Shown here: positions 36,701 to 49,735 of the stretch, piece by piece | How positions within the stretch are numbered: position 1 is the first letter of the stretch | How the letters are laid out: every line of letters starts with the position of its first letter | From: Petrolisthes cinctipes | Lineage: Eukaryota; Arthropoda; Malacostraca; Decapoda; Porcellanidae | Length of the DNA stretch: 64,000 nucleotides | Direction of reading: 5' to 3' | NCBI GenBank assembly: GCA_033782935.1 | Contig: JAWQEG010000508.1 | Coordinates: 305,501 to 369,500, forward strand | The notes under the pieces: generated by a model | The model's database searches: none | The model's input: only the letters and a program-made list of their open reading frames with translations | What the model was told of the DNA's origin: nothing | Made by a program: the position numbers and the translations under genes

Positions 36701-38134
36701 AGGTCCAGAATTTGAGATATAAACGGATACAGAAGATGCATGCACATTTCGACTTTTGGGCACCTAAAATATCGATTTTGAGCATGTTTTGAGCCTATAT
36801 TTTGAAAATACTCTAACACGGAGAAGGCATGTACAGATCGCTTCTGGGACCCCAAAATATAGTATTTTCGGGTGTTTTGGGTCTGAATTTGAGATATCGC
36901 CTTTACGCCCCTAAAATATCGATTTTGAGCATGTTTTGAGCCTATATTTTGAAAATATTTTAGCACTGAGTAGGCATGTACAGATCGATTCTGGAACCCC
37001 TAAATATCGAATTTTCGGGTGTTTTGGGACTGAATTTGAGATATCGACTTTTTGGCACCTAAAAGATCGATTTTTAGTAGGTTTTTAGCCTATATTTTGA
37101 AAATATTCTAGCACTGAGTAGGCATGTACAGATTGCTTCTGGGACCCCAAAATATTGATTTTTCGGGTGTTTTGAGCCTGAATTTGAGATATAAACGGGT
37201 ACAGAAGATACATGCACATATTGACTTTGGGCATCTAAAATATCGATTTTCAGCATGTTTTGGGCATGTATTTTAAAAATACTCCAACACGGAGTAGGCA
37301 TGTATAGATCGCTTCTGGGACACCAAAATATCGAATTTTCCGGGGTTTTGAGCCGGAATTTGAGATATAAACGGGTACTGAAGATGCATGCACATATCGA
37401 CTTTTGGGCACCTAAAACATCGATTTTGAGCATGTTTTGAGCCTATATTTTGAAAACATTCTAGCACTGAGTAGGCATGTACAGATCGCTTCTGGGACCC
37501 CTAAATATCGAATTTTCGGGTGTTTTGGGACTGAATTTGAGATATCGACTTTTTGGCACATAAAAGATCGATTTTTAGCATGTTTTGAGCCTATATTTTG
37601 AAAATATTCTAGCACTGAGTAGGCATGTACAGATCGATTCTGGGACCCCAGAATATCGAATTTTCGGGTGTTTTGAGCAAGAATTTGAGATATAAACGGG
37701 TACAGAAGATGCATGCACATTTCGACTTTTGGGCACCTAAAAGATCGATTTTCGGTATGTTTTTGGCCTGTATTTTGAAAATACTTTAACACGGTGTAGG
37801 CATGTACAGATCGCTTTTGGGTCCCCTAAATATCGAATTTTCGGGTGTTTTGGGACTTAATTTGAGATATCGCCTTTACGCACCTAAAATATCGATTTTT
37901 AGCATGTTTTGAGCCTATATTTTGAAATAATTCTAGCACTGAGTAGGCATGTACAGATCGCTTCTGGGACCCCAAAATATCGAATTTTCGGGTGTTTTGA
38001 GCCTGAATTTGAGATATAAACGAGTACAGAAGATGCATGCACATATCGACTTTTGGGAACCTAAAATATCGATTTTTAACATGTTTTGAGCGTATATTTT
38101 GAAAACATTCTAGCACTGAGTAGGCATGTACAGA
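33060..38134 (+). repeat. Tandem duplication of a ~2.8-kb block with a two-monomer indel
   Basis: 33060-34100 recurs at 35859-36899 (offset 2,798-2,799). 34530-35690 recurs at 36974-38134 (offset 2,444). Between them the first copy has about 355 bp, two monomers at roughly 34.1-34.5 kb, that the second copy lacks. Shared markers include GAACCCCATAATATCG, TTATCATG, TTTTAGTAGGTTTTTAGCC (34633/37077), ATATTGATTTTTCGGG, GGCACATAAAAG and GAGCAAGAATTTG. The first copy also overlaps the downstream half of the 1.15-kb duplication, so exchanges are layered. Confidence 0.82.
34870..35800 (+). repeat. Block shared with 42799-43729 (offset 7,929)
   Basis: A run of about 0.9 kb matches at +7,929. Shared markers are GGGTACTAAAGATG, GGCACATAAAAG, GAGCAAGAATTTG, TGTATATTGAAAATAC, GATATGAAC and ATATCGGATTTTCGGG. 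The block lies outside the 5.3-kb duplication that follows it downstream. It was therefore copied separately, or the flanking sequence has been replaced since. Confidence 0.75.
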
Positions 38135-38454
38135 TCGCTTCTGGGACCCCTAAATATCGAATTTTCGGGTGTTTTGGGACTGAATTTGAGATATCGACTT
38201 TTTGGCACCTAAAAGATCGATTTTTAGCATGTTTTGAGCCTATATTTTGAAAATATTCTAGCACTGAGTAGGCATGTACAGATCGATTCTGGGACCCCAA
38301 AATATCGAATTTTCGGGTGTTTTGAGCAAGAATTTGAGATATAAACGGGTACAGAAGATGCATGCACATTTCGACTTTTGGGCACCTAAAAGATCGATTT
38401 TCGGTATGTTTTTGGCCTGTATTTTGAAAATACTTTAACACGGTGTAGGCATGT
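37435..38454 (+). repeat. 649-bp partial tandem duplication (L-S-L-S step)
   Basis: 37435-37805 recurs at 38084-38454 with an offset of 649 bp, about two L-S pairs. Shared words are GAGCAAGAATTTG, ATTTCGACTTTTGGG, TTTTCGGTATG and TACTTTAACACGGTG. The first differs by GGCACATAAAAG where the second has GGCACCTAAAAG. Confidence 0.75.
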
Positions 38455-40500
38455 ACAGATCGCTTTTGGGTCCCCTAAATATTGAATTTTCGGGTGTTTT
38501 GGGCCTTAATTTGAGATATCGCCTTTACGCACCTAAAATATCGATTTTTAGCATGTTTTCAGCCTATATTTTGAAATAATTCTAGCACTGAGTAGGCATG
38601 TACAGATCGCTTCTGGGACCCCAAAATATCGAATTTTCGGGTGTTTTGAGCCTGAATTTGAGATATAAACGAGTATAGAAGATGCATACACATATTGACT
38701 TTGGGCACCAAAAATATCGATTTTCATCATGTTTTGGGCCTGAATTTTGAAAATACTCTAACACGGAGTAGGCATGTACAGATCGCTTCTGGGACCCCTA
38801 AATATCGAATTTTCGGGTGTTTTGGGACTGAATTTGTGATATCGACTTTTTGGCACCTAAAAGATCGATTTTTAGCATGTATTTAGCCTTTATTTTGAAA
38901 ATATTCTAGCACTGAGTAGGCATGTACAGATTGCTTCTGGGACCCCAAAATATTGATTTTTCGGGTGTTTTGAGCCTGAATTTGAGATATAAACGGGTAC
39001 AGAAGATACATGCACATATTGACTTTGGGCATCTAAAATATCGATTTTCAGCATGTTTTGGGCATGTATTTTGAAAATACTCTAACACGGAGTAGGCTTG
39101 TATAGATCGCTTCTGGGACCCCAAAATATCGAATTTTCGGGTGTTTTGAGCCTGAATTTGAGATATAAACGGGTACTGAAGATGCATGCACATATCGACT
39201 TTTGGGCACCTAAAACATCGATTTTGAGCATGTTTTGAGCCTATATTTTGAAAACATTCTAGCACTGATTAGGCATGTACAGATCGCTTCTGGGACCCCT
39301 AAATATCGGATTTTCGGGTGTTTTGGGACTGAATTTGAGATATCGACTTTTTGGCACCTAAAAGATCGATTTTTAGCATGTTTTTAGCCTATATTTTAAA
39401 AAAATATTCTACCACTGAGTAGGCATGTACAGATTGCTTCTGGGACCCCAAAATATTGAATTTTCGGGTGTTTTGAGCCTGAATTTGAGATATAAACGGG
39501 TACAGAAGATGCATGCACATATCGACTTTTGGGCACCTAAAACATCGATTTTGAGCATGTTTTGGGCCTTTATTTTGAAAATACTCTAACACGGAGTAGG
39601 CATGTACAGATCGCTTCTGGGACCCCTAAATATCGAAGTTTCGGGTGTTATGGGACTGAATTTGAGATATGGACTTTTTGGCACCTAAAATATCGATTTT
39701 TAGCATGTTTTTAGCCTATATTTTGAAAATATTCTTGGACTGAGTAGGCATGTACAGATTGCTTCTGGGACCCCAAAATATTGATTTTTCGGGTGTTTTG
39801 AGCCTGAATTTGAGATATAAACGAGTACAGAAGATGCATGCACATATCGACTTTTGGGCACCTAAAATATCGATTTTGAGCATGTTTTGAGCCTATATTT
39901 TGAAAACATTCTAGCACTGAGTAGGCATGTACAGATCGCTTCTGGGACACCAAAATTTTGAATTTTCGGGTCTTTTGAGCCTGAATTTGAGATATAAACG
40001 AGTATAGAAGATGCATACACATATTGACTTTGGGCACCAAAAATATCGATTTTCATCATGTTTTGGGCCTGAATTTTGAAAATACTCTAACACGGAGTAG
40101 GCATGTACAGATCGCTTCTGGGACCCCTAAATATCGAATTTGCGGGTGTTTTGGGACTGAATTTGAGATATCGACTTTTTGGCACCTAAAAGATCGATTT
40201 TTAGCATGTTTTTAGCCTATATTTTGAAAATATTCTAGCACTGAGTAGGCATGTACAGATTGCTTCTGGGACCCCAAAATATTGAATTTTCGGGTGTTTT
40301 GAGCCTGAATTTGAGATATAAACGGGTACAGAAGATGCATGCACATATCGACTTTTGGGCACCTAAAATATCGATTTTGAGCATGTTTTGAGCCTATATT
40401 TTGAAAACATTCTAGCACTGAGTAGGCATGTACAGATCGCTTCTGGGACCCCAAAATATCGAATTTTCGTGTGTTTTGAGCCTGAATTTGAGATATCGCA
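38380..40500 (+). repeat. 2.1-kb block, copy 1 of the 5,336-bp offset pair
   Basis: This block is collinear with 43716-45836. Shared rare variants are ACACGGTGTAGG, TTTTGGGTCCCC, GTTTTCAGCC/GAC with GAAATAATTC, TTTTCATCATG, GAATTTGTGATATCG, GCATGTATTTAGCC, GTAGGCTTGTATAG, TTTTAAAAAAATATTCTACC, GATATGGAC and AAAATTTTGAATTTTCGGGTC. Only scattered substitutions separate the copies. Confidence 0.85.
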
Positions 40501-40689
40501 TATACGCACCTAAAATATCGATTTTTAGCATGTTTTGAGCCTATATTATGAAAATATTCTAGCACTGAGTAGGCATGTACAGATAGCTTCTGGGACACCA
40601 AAATATCGAATTTTCGGGTTTTTGAGCCTGAATTTGATATATAAACGAGTACCGAAGATGCATGCACATATCGACTTTTGGGCACCTAA

Positions 40690-41790
40690 AATATCGATTT
40701 TCAGCATGTTTTGGGCCTGAATTTTGAAAATACTCTAACACGGAGTAGGCATGTACAGATAGCTTCTGGGACCCCTAAATATCGAATTTTCGGGTGTTTT
40801 GGGACTGAATTTGAGATATCGACTTTTTGGCACCTAAAAGATCGATTTTTAGCATGTTTGTAGCCTATATTTTGAAAATATTCTAGCACTTAGTAGGCAT
40901 GTACAGATTGCTTCTGGGACCCCAAAATATTGAATTTTCGGGTGTTTTGAGACTGAATTTGAGATATAAACGGGTACAGAAGATGCATGCACATATCGAC
41001 TTTTGGCTACCTAAAATATCGATTTTGAGCATGTTTTGAGCCTATATTTTGAAAACATTCTAGCACTGAGTAGTTATGTACAGATCGCTTCTGGGACCCC
41101 AAAATATCGAATTTTCGGGTGTTTTGAGCCTGAATTTGAGATATAAACGAGTATAGACGATGCTATCACATATTGACTTTGGGCACCAAAAATATCGATT
41201 TTCAGCATGTTTTGGGCCTGAATTTTGAAAATACTCTAACACGGAGTAGGCATGTACAGATCGCTTCTGGGACCCCAAAATATCGAATTTTCGGGTGTTT
41301 AGGGCTAGAATTTGAGATATAAACGGGTACAGAAGATGCTTGCACATATCGACTTTTGAGCACCTAAAAGATCGATTTTCAGTATGTTTTTGGCCTATAT
41401 TTTGAAAATACTCTAACACGGAATAGGCATGTACAGATCGCTTCTGGGACCCAAAAATATCGAATTTTCGGGTGTTTTGAGACTGAATTTGAGATATAAA
41501 CGGGTACAGAAGATGCATGCACATATCGACTTTTGGCAACCTAAAATATCGATTTTGAGCATGTTTTGAGCCTATATTTTGAAAATATTCTAGCACTGAG
41601 TAGGCGTGTACAGATCGCTTCTGGGACCCCTAAATATCGAATTTTCGGGTGTTTTGAGCTTGAATTTGAGATATAAACGAGTACAGTAGATGCATGCACA
41701 TATCGACTTTTGATCACCTAAAATATAGATTTTGAGCATGTTTTGAGCCTATATTTTGAAAACATTCTAGCACTGAGTAGGCATGTACAG
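40690..41790 (+). repeat. 1.1-kb block shared with 52636-53736 (offset 11,946)
   Basis: Matching words at +11,946 include GCATGTTTGTAGCC with GCACTTA(G/C)TAGG, GAGTAGTTATG, ACACGGAATAGG, GAGTAGGCGTGTACAG and TAAAATATAGATTTTGAGC. Inside the match a short patch differs. Near 41146 there is GAGTATAGACGATGCTATCAC, but near 53095 there is GGGTACAGAAGATACATGCAC, with matching sequence on both sides. Such a patch is what gene conversion from another subtype would leave. The first part also matches 46.69-46.94 kb. Confidence 0.78.
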
Positions 41791-42800
41791 ATCGCTTCTG
41801 GGACCCAAAAATATCGAATTTTAGGGTGTTTTGGGCCAGAATTTGAGATATAAACGGGTACAGAAGATGCATGCACATATCGACTTTTCGGCACCTAAAA
41901 GATCGATTTTCAGCATGTTTTTGGCCTGTATTTTGAAAATACTCTAACACGGAGTAGGCATGTACAGATCGCTTCTGGGACCCCAAAATATCCAATTTTC
42001 GGGTGTTTTGAGCATGAATTTGAGATATAAACGGGTACCGAAGATGCATGCACATATCGACTTTTTGGCACCAAAAACATCGATTTTGAGCATGTTTTGG
42101 GCCTGTATTTTGAAAATACTCTAACACGGAGTAGGCATGTACAGATCGCTTCTGGGACCTCAAAATATCGAATTTTCGGGTGTTTTTGGCCTGAATTTGA
42201 GATATCGCCTTTACGCTCGTAAAATATCGATTTTTAGCATGTTTTAAGCCTATATTTTGAAAATATTCTAGCACTGAGTAGGCATGTACAGATCGCTTCT
42301 GGGACCCCTAAATATCGAATTTTCAGGTGTTTTGAGCTTGAATTTGAGATATAAACGAGTACAAAAGATGCATGCACATATCGACTTTTGGGCACCTAAA
42401 ATATCGATTTTTAGCATGTTTTGGGCCTATATTTTGAAAATATTCTAGCACTGAGTAGGCATGTACAGATCGCTTTTGGGACCTCAAAATATCGAATTTT
42501 CGGGTGTTTTGGCCTTAATTTGAGATATCGACTTTTTGGCACCTAAAATATCGATTTTTAGCATGTTTTTAGCCTATATTTTGAAAATATTCTAGCACTG
42601 AGTAGGCATGTACAGATTGCTTCTGGGACCCCAAAATATTGAATTTTCGGGTTTTTAGGGACAGAATTTGAGATATAAACGGGTACAGAAGATGCATGCA
42701 CATATCGACTTTTGGGCACCAAAAAGATCGATTTTGAGCTTGTTTTAAGCCTATATTTTGAAAATATTCTAGCACTGAGTAGGCATGTACAGATCGCTTC
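41570..42800 (+). repeat. 1.2-kb block shared with 47024-48254 (offset 5,454)
   Basis: Shared markers are GAGTAGGCGTGTACAG (41603/47057), TAAAATATAGATTTT, TTACGCTCGTAAAATATCG, TTTGGGACCTCAAAATATCG, GTTTTGGCCTTAATTTG and GAGCTTGTTTTAAGCC. Similarity ends near 42800, where this copy has GAGCCTG..GGGTACTAAAG and the other has CCCCAAATTTCG..GAGCTTG. Confidence 0.8.
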
Positions 42801-43715
42801 TAGGACCCCAAAATATCGAATTTTCGGGTGTTTTGAGCCTGAATTTGAGATATAAACGGGTACTAAAGATGCATGCACATATCGACTTTTGGGCACCTAA
42901 AACATCGATTTTGAGCATGTTTTGAGCCTATATTTTGAAAACATTCTAGCACTGAGTAGGCATGTACAGATCGCTTCTGGGACCCCTAAATATCGAATTT
43001 TCGGGTGTTTTGGGACTGAATTTGAGATATCGACTTTTTGGCACATAAAAGATCGATTTTTAGCATGTTTTTAGCCTATATTTTGAAAATATTCTAGCAC
43101 TGAGTAGGCATGTACAGATCGATTCTGGGACCCCAAAATATCGAATTTTCGGGTGTTTTGAGCAAGAATTTGAGATATAAACGGGTACAGAAGATGCATG
43201 CACATTTCGACTTTTGGGCACCTAAAAGATCGATTTTCGGTATGTTTTTGGCCTGTATATTGAAAATACTTTAACACGGTGTAGGCATGTACAGATCGCT
43301 TTTGGGTCCCCTAAATATCGAATTTTCGGGGGTTTTGGGCCTTAATTTGAGATATCACCTTTACGCACCTAAAATATCGATTTTTAGCATGTTTTGAGCC
43401 TATATTTTGAAATAATTCTAGCACTGAGTAGGCATGTACAGATCGCTTCTGGGACCCCAAAATATCGAATTTTCGGGTGTTTTGAGCCTGAATTTGAGAT
43501 ATGAACGAGTACAGAAGATGCATGCACATATCGACTTTTGGGCACCTAAAATATCGATTTTGAGCATGTTTTGAGCCTATATTTTGAAAACATTCTAGCA
43601 CTGAGTAGGCATGTACAGATCGCTTCTGGGACCCCAAAATATCGGATTTTCGGGTGTTTTGAGCCTGAATTTGAGATATAAACGAGTATAGAAGATGCAT
43701 ACACATATCGACTTT

Positions 43716-45836
43716 GGGCACCTAAAACATCGATTTTAGGTATGTTTTTGGCCTGTATTTTGAAATTACTTTAACACGGTGTAGGCATGTACAGATCGCT
43801 TTTGGGTCCCCTAAATATCGAATTTTCGGGTGTTTTGGGCCTTAATTTGAGATATCGTCTTTACGCACCTAAAATATCGATTTTTAGCATGTTTTCAGAC
43901 TATATTTTGAAATAATTCTAGCACTGAGTAGGCATGTACAGATCGCTTCTGGGACCCCAAAATATCGAATTTTCGGGTGTTTTGAGCCTGAATTTGAGAT
44001 ATAAACGAGTATAGAAGATGCATACACATATTGACTTTGGGCACCAAAAATATCGATTTTCATCATGTTTTGGGCCTGAATTTTGAAAATACTCTAACAC
44101 GGAGTAGGCATGTACAGATCGCTTCTGGGACCCCTAAATATCGAATTTTCGGGTGTTTTGGGACTGAATTTGTGATATCGACTTTTTGGCACCTAAAAGA
44201 TCGATTTTTAGCATGTATTTAGCCTATATTTTGAAAATATTCTAGCACTGAGTAGGCATGTACAGATTGCTTCTGGGACCCCAAAATATTGATTTTTCGG
44301 GTGTTTTGAGCCTGAATTTGAGATATAAACGGGTACAGAAGATACATGCACATATTGACTTTGGGCATCTAAAATATCGATTTTCAGCATGTTTTGGGCA
44401 TGTATTTTGAAAATACTCTAACACGGAGTAGGCTTGTATAGATCGCTTCTGGGACCCCAAAATATCGAATTTTCGGGTGTTTTGAGCCTGAATTTGAGAT
44501 ATAAACGGGTACTGAAGATGCATGCACATATCGACTTTTGGGCACCTAAAACATCGATTTTGAGCATGTTTTGAGCCTATATTTTGAAAACATTCTAGCA
44601 CTGAGTAGGCATGTACAGATCGCTTCAGGGACCCCTAAATATCGGATTTTCGGGTGTTTTGGGACTGAATTTGAGATATCGACTTTTTGGCACCTAAAAG
44701 ATCGATTTTTAGCATGTTTTTAGCCTATATTTTAAAAAAATATTCTACCACTGAGTAGGCATGTACAGATTGCTTCTGGGACCCCAAAATATTGAATTTT
44801 CGGGTGTTTTGAGCCTGAATTTGAGATATAAACGGGTACAGAAGATGCATGCACATATCGACTTTTGGGCACCTAAAACATCGATTTTGAGCATGTTTTG
44901 GGCCTTTATTTTGAAAATACTCTAACACGGAGTAGGCATGTACAGATCGCTTCTGGGACCCCTAAATATCGAAGTTTCGGGTGTTTTGGGACTGAATTTG
45001 AGATATGGACTTTTTGGCACCTAAAATATCGATTTTTAGCATGTTTTTAGCCTATATTTTGAAAATATTCTTGAACTGAGTAGGCATGTACAGATTGCTT
45101 CTGGGACCCCAAAATATTGAATTTTCGGGTGTTTTGAGCCTTAATTTGAGATATAAACGAGTACAGAAGATGCATGCACATATCGACTTTTGGGCACCTA
45201 AAATATCGATTTTGAGCATGTTTTGAGCCTATATTTTGAAAACATTCTAGCACTGAGTAGACATGTACAGATCGCTTCTGGGACACCAAAATTTTGAATT
45301 TTCGGGTCTTTTGAGCCTGAATTTGAGATATAAACGAGTATAGAAGATGCATACACATATTGACTTTGGGCACCAAAAATATCGATTTTCATCATGTTTT
45401 GGGCCTGAATTTTGAAAATACTCTAACACGGAGTAGGCATGTACAGATCGCTTCTGGGACCCCTAAATATTGAATTTTCGGGTGTTTTGGGACTGAATTT
45501 GAGATATCGACTTTTTGGCACCTAAAAGATCGATTTTTAGCATGTTTTTAGCCTATATTTTGAAAATATTCTAGCACTGAGTAGGCATGTACAGATTGCT
45601 TCTGGGACCCCAAAATATTGAATTTTCGGGTGTTTTGAGCCTGAATTTGAGATATAAACGGGTACAGAAGATGCATGCACATATCGAATTTTGGGCACCT
45701 AAAATATCGATTTTGAGCATGTTTTGAGCCTATATTTTGAAAACATTCTAGCACTGAGTAGGCATGTACAGATTGCTTCTGGGACCCCAAAATATCGAAT
45801 TTTCGGGTGTTTTGGGCCTGAATTTGAGAGATCGCC
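43716..45836 (+). repeat. 2.1-kb block, copy 2 of the 5,336-bp offset pair
   Basis: This is the second copy of 38380-40500. It differs at a few positions, for example GCTTCAGGGACCC near 44624 and CTTGAACTGAG near 45070 where copy 1 has CTTGGACTGAG. It runs directly into the 648-bp tandem repeat at 45540. The offset to the upstream homologue then changes to 5,984 bp. Confidence 0.85.
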
Positions 45837-46835
45837 TTTACGCACCTAAAATATCGATTTTTAGCATGTTTTGAGCTTATATTATGAAAATATTCTAGCA
45901 CTGAGTAGGCATGTACAGATCGCTTCTGGGACACCAAAATATCGAATTTTCGGGTTTTTTGAGCCTGAATTTGATATATAAACGAGTACCGAAGATGCAT
46001 GCACATATCGACTTTTGGGCACCTAAAATATCGATTTTCAGCATGTTTTGGGCCTGAATTTTGAAAATACTCTAACACGGAGTAGGCATGTACAGATCGC
46101 TTCTGGGACCCCTAAATATCGAATTTTCGGGTGTTTTGGGACTGAATTTGAGATATCGACTTTTGGCACCTAAAAGATCGATTTTTAGCATGTTTTTAGC
46201 CTATATTTTGAAAATATTCTAGCACTGAGTAGGCATGTACAGATTGCTTCTGGGACCCCAAAATATTGAATTTTCGGGTATTTTGAGCCTGAATTTGAGA
46301 TATAAACGGGTACAGAAGATGCATGCACATATCGACTTTTGGGCACCTAAAATATCGATTTTGAGCATGTTTTGAGCCTATATTTTGAAAACATTCTAGC
46401 ACTGAGTAGGCATGTACAGATTGCTTCTGGGACCCCAAAATATTGAATTTTCGGGTGTTTTGGGCCTGAATTTGAGAGATCGCCTTTACGCACCTAAAAT
46501 ATCGATTTTTAGCATGTTTTGAGCTTATATTATGAAAATATTCTAGCACTGAGTAGGCATGTACAGATCGCTTCTGGGACACCAAAATATCGAATTTTCG
46601 GGTTTTTGAGCCTGAATTTGATATATAAACGAGTACCGAAGATGCATGCACATATCGACTTTTGGGCACCTAAAATATCGATTTTCAGCATGTTTTGGGC
46701 CTGAATTTTGAAAATACTCTAACACGGAGTAGGCATGTACAGATCGCTTCTGGGACCCCTAAATATCGAATTTTCGGGTGTTTTGGGACTGAATTTGAGA
46801 TATCGACTTTTTGGCACCTAAAAGATCGATTTTTA
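45540..46835 (+). repeat. 648-bp tetramer (L-S-L-S) in two tandem copies
   Basis: Unit starts at 45540, 45717, 45864, 46041 and 46188 give 177+147+177+147 = 648 bp, and the block is repeated from 46188. Shared markers are GAATTTGAGAGATCGCC, GAGCTTATATTATGAAAA and GATATATAAACGAGTACCGAAG. The first copy reads GGGTTTTTTGAGCC and the second GGGTTTTTGAGCC. The homologous upstream region (40204-40850) has only one copy. The duplication therefore happened after the larger block was copied, or was lost upstream. Confidence 0.82.
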
Positions 46836-47924
46836 GCATGTTTGTAGCCTATATTTTGAAAATATTCTAGCACTTAGTAGGCATGTACAGATTGCTTCTG
46901 GGACCCCAAAATATTGAATTTTCGGGTGTTTTGAGACTGAATTTGAGATATAAACGGGTACAGTAGATGCATGCACATATCGACTTTTGGTCACCTAAAA
47001 TATAGATTTTAAGCATGTTTTTGGCCTATATTTCTAAAATATTCTAGCACTGAGTAGGCGTGTACAGATCGCTTCTGGGACCCCTAAATATCGAATTTTC
47101 GGGTGTTTTGAGCCTGAATTTGAGATATAAACGAGTACAGTAGATGCATGCACATATCGACTTTTGGTCACCTAAAATATAGATTTTAAGCATGTTTTGA
47201 GCCTATATTTTGAAAACATTCTAGCACTGAGTAGGCATGTACAGATCGCTTCTGGGACCCAAAAATATCGAATTTTCGGGTGTTTTGGGCCAGAATTTGA
47301 GATATAAACGGGTACAGAAGATGCATGCACATATCGACTTTTCGGCACCTAAAAGATCGATTTTCAGTATGTTTTTGGCCTGTATTTTGAAAATACTCTA
47401 ACACGGAGTAGGCATGTACAGATTGCTTCTGGGACCCCAAAATATCGAATTTTCGGGTGTTTTGAGCATGAATTTGAGATATAAACGGGTACAGAAGATG
47501 CATGCACATATCGACTTTTTGGCACCTAAAACATCGATTTTGAGCATGTTTTGGGCCTGTATTTTGAAAATACTCTAACACGGAGTAGGCATGTACAGAT
47601 CGTTTCTGGGACCCCAAAATATCGAATTTTCGGGTGTTTTGGGCCTGAATTTGAGATATCGCCTTTACGCTCGTAAAATATCGATTTTTAGCATGTTTTA
47701 AGCCTATATTTTGAAAATATTTTAGCACTGAGTAGGCATGTACAGATCGCTTCTGGGACCCCTAAATATCGAATTTTCGGGTGTTTTGAGTTTGAATTTG
47801 AGATATAAACGAGTACAAAAGATGCATGCACAAATCGACTTTTGGGCACCTAAAATATCGATTTTTAGCATGTTTTGAGCCTATATTTTGAAAATATTCT
47901 AGCACTGAGTAGGCATGTACAGAT

Positions 47925-49735
47925 CGCTTTTGGGACCTCAAAATATCGAATTTTCGGGTGTTTTGGCCTTAATTTGAGATATCGACTTTTTGGCACCTAA
48001 AATATCGATTTTTAGCATGTTTTTAGCCTATATTTTGAAAATATTCTAGCACTGAGTAGGCATGTACAGATTGCTTCTGGGACCCCAAAATATTGAATTT
48101 TCGGGTTTTTAGGGACAGAATTTGAGATATAAACGGGTACAGAAGATGCAAGCACATATCGACTTTTGGGCACCAAAAAGATCGATTTTGAGCTTGTTTT
48201 AAGCCTATATTTTGAAAATATTCTAGCACTGAGTAGGCATGTACAGATCGCTTCTGGGACCCCCAAATTTCGAATTTTCGGGTGTTTTGAGCTTGAATTT
48301 GAGATATAAACGAGTACAGTAGATGCATGCACATATCGACTTTTGGTCACCTAAAATATCGATTTTGAGCATGTTTTGAGCCTATATTTTGAAAACATTC
48401 TAGCACTGAGTAGGCATGTACAGATCGCTTCAGGGACCCCAAAATATCGAATTTTCCGGTGTTTTGGCCTTAATTTGAGATATCGACTTTTTGGCACCTA
48501 AAATATCGATTTTTAGCATGTTTTTAGCCTATATTTTGAAAATATTCTAGCACTGAGTAGGCATGTACAGATTGCTTCTGGGACCCCCAAATATTGAATT
48601 TTCGGGTTTTTAGGGCCAGAATTTGAGATATAAACGGGTACAGAAGATGCATGCACATATCGACGTTTGGGCACCTAAAAGATCGATTTTCAGTATTTTT
48701 TTGGCCTGTATTTTAAAAATACTCTAACACGGAGTAGGCATGTACAGATCGCTTCTGGGACCCCTAAATATCGAATTTTTGGGTGTTTTGGACCTGAATT
48801 TGAGATATCGCCTTTACTCACCTAAAATATCGATTTTTAGCATGTTTTTAGCCTATATTTTGAAAATATTCTAGCATTGAGTAGGCATGTACAGATCGCT
48901 TCTGGGACCCCAAAATATCGAATTTTTGGGTGTTTTGAGCTTGAATTTGAGATATAAACGAGTACAGAAGATGCATGCACATATCGACTTTTGGGCACCT
49001 AAAATATCGATTTTGAGCATGTTTTGAGCCTATATTTTGAAAACATTCTAGCACTGAGTAGGCATGTACAGATCGCTTCTGGGACCCCTAAATATCTAAT
49101 TTTCGGGTGTATTGGGCCTGAATTTGAGATATCGCATTTACGTACCTAAAATATCGATTTTTAGCATGTTTTGAGCCTATATTTTGAAAAATATTCTAGC
49201 ACTGAGTAGGCATGTACAGATCGCTTCTGGGACCCCTAAATATCGAATTTTCGGGTGTTTTGAGCTTGAATTTGAGATATAAACGAGTACAGAAGATGCA
49301 TGCACATATCGACTTTTGGGCACCTAAAATATCGATTTTGAGCATGTTTTGAGCCTATATTTTGAAAACATTCTAGCACTGAGTAGGCATGTACAGATCG
49401 CTTCTGGGATTCAAAAATATCGAATTTTCGGGTGTTTTAGGGACAGAATTTGAGATATAAACGGGTACAGAAGATGCATGCACATATCGACTTTTGGGCA
49501 CCTAAGATATCGATTTTGAGCTTGTTTTGGGCCTGTATTTTGAAAATACTCTAACACGGAGTAGGCATGTACAGATCGCTTCTGGGACCTCAAAATATCG
49601 AATTTTTGGGTATTTTGGGCCTGAAATTGAGATATCGCCTTTACGCACCTAAAATATCGATTTTTAGCATGTTTTGAGCCTATATTTTGAAAAATATTCT
49701 AGCACTGAGTAGGCATGTACAGATCGCTTCTGGGA
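47925..49735 (+). repeat. 1.8-kb block shared with 53739-55371 (offset 5,814 then 5,636)
   Basis: Shared markers are GGGACCTCAAAATATCG with GTTTTGGCCTTAA, GAGCTTGTTTTAAGCC, CCCCCAAATTTCG, TCGACGTTTGGG, TTCTAGCATTGAG, CCTAAGATATCGATTTTGAGCTTG (in two parts) and TTTTTGGGTATTTTGGG with GAAATTGAGATATCG. The offset drops by 178 bp near 49.3-49.5 kb. There this copy has one extra monomer, containing GGGATTCAAAAATATCG, that the downstream copy lacks. Confidence 0.8.
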
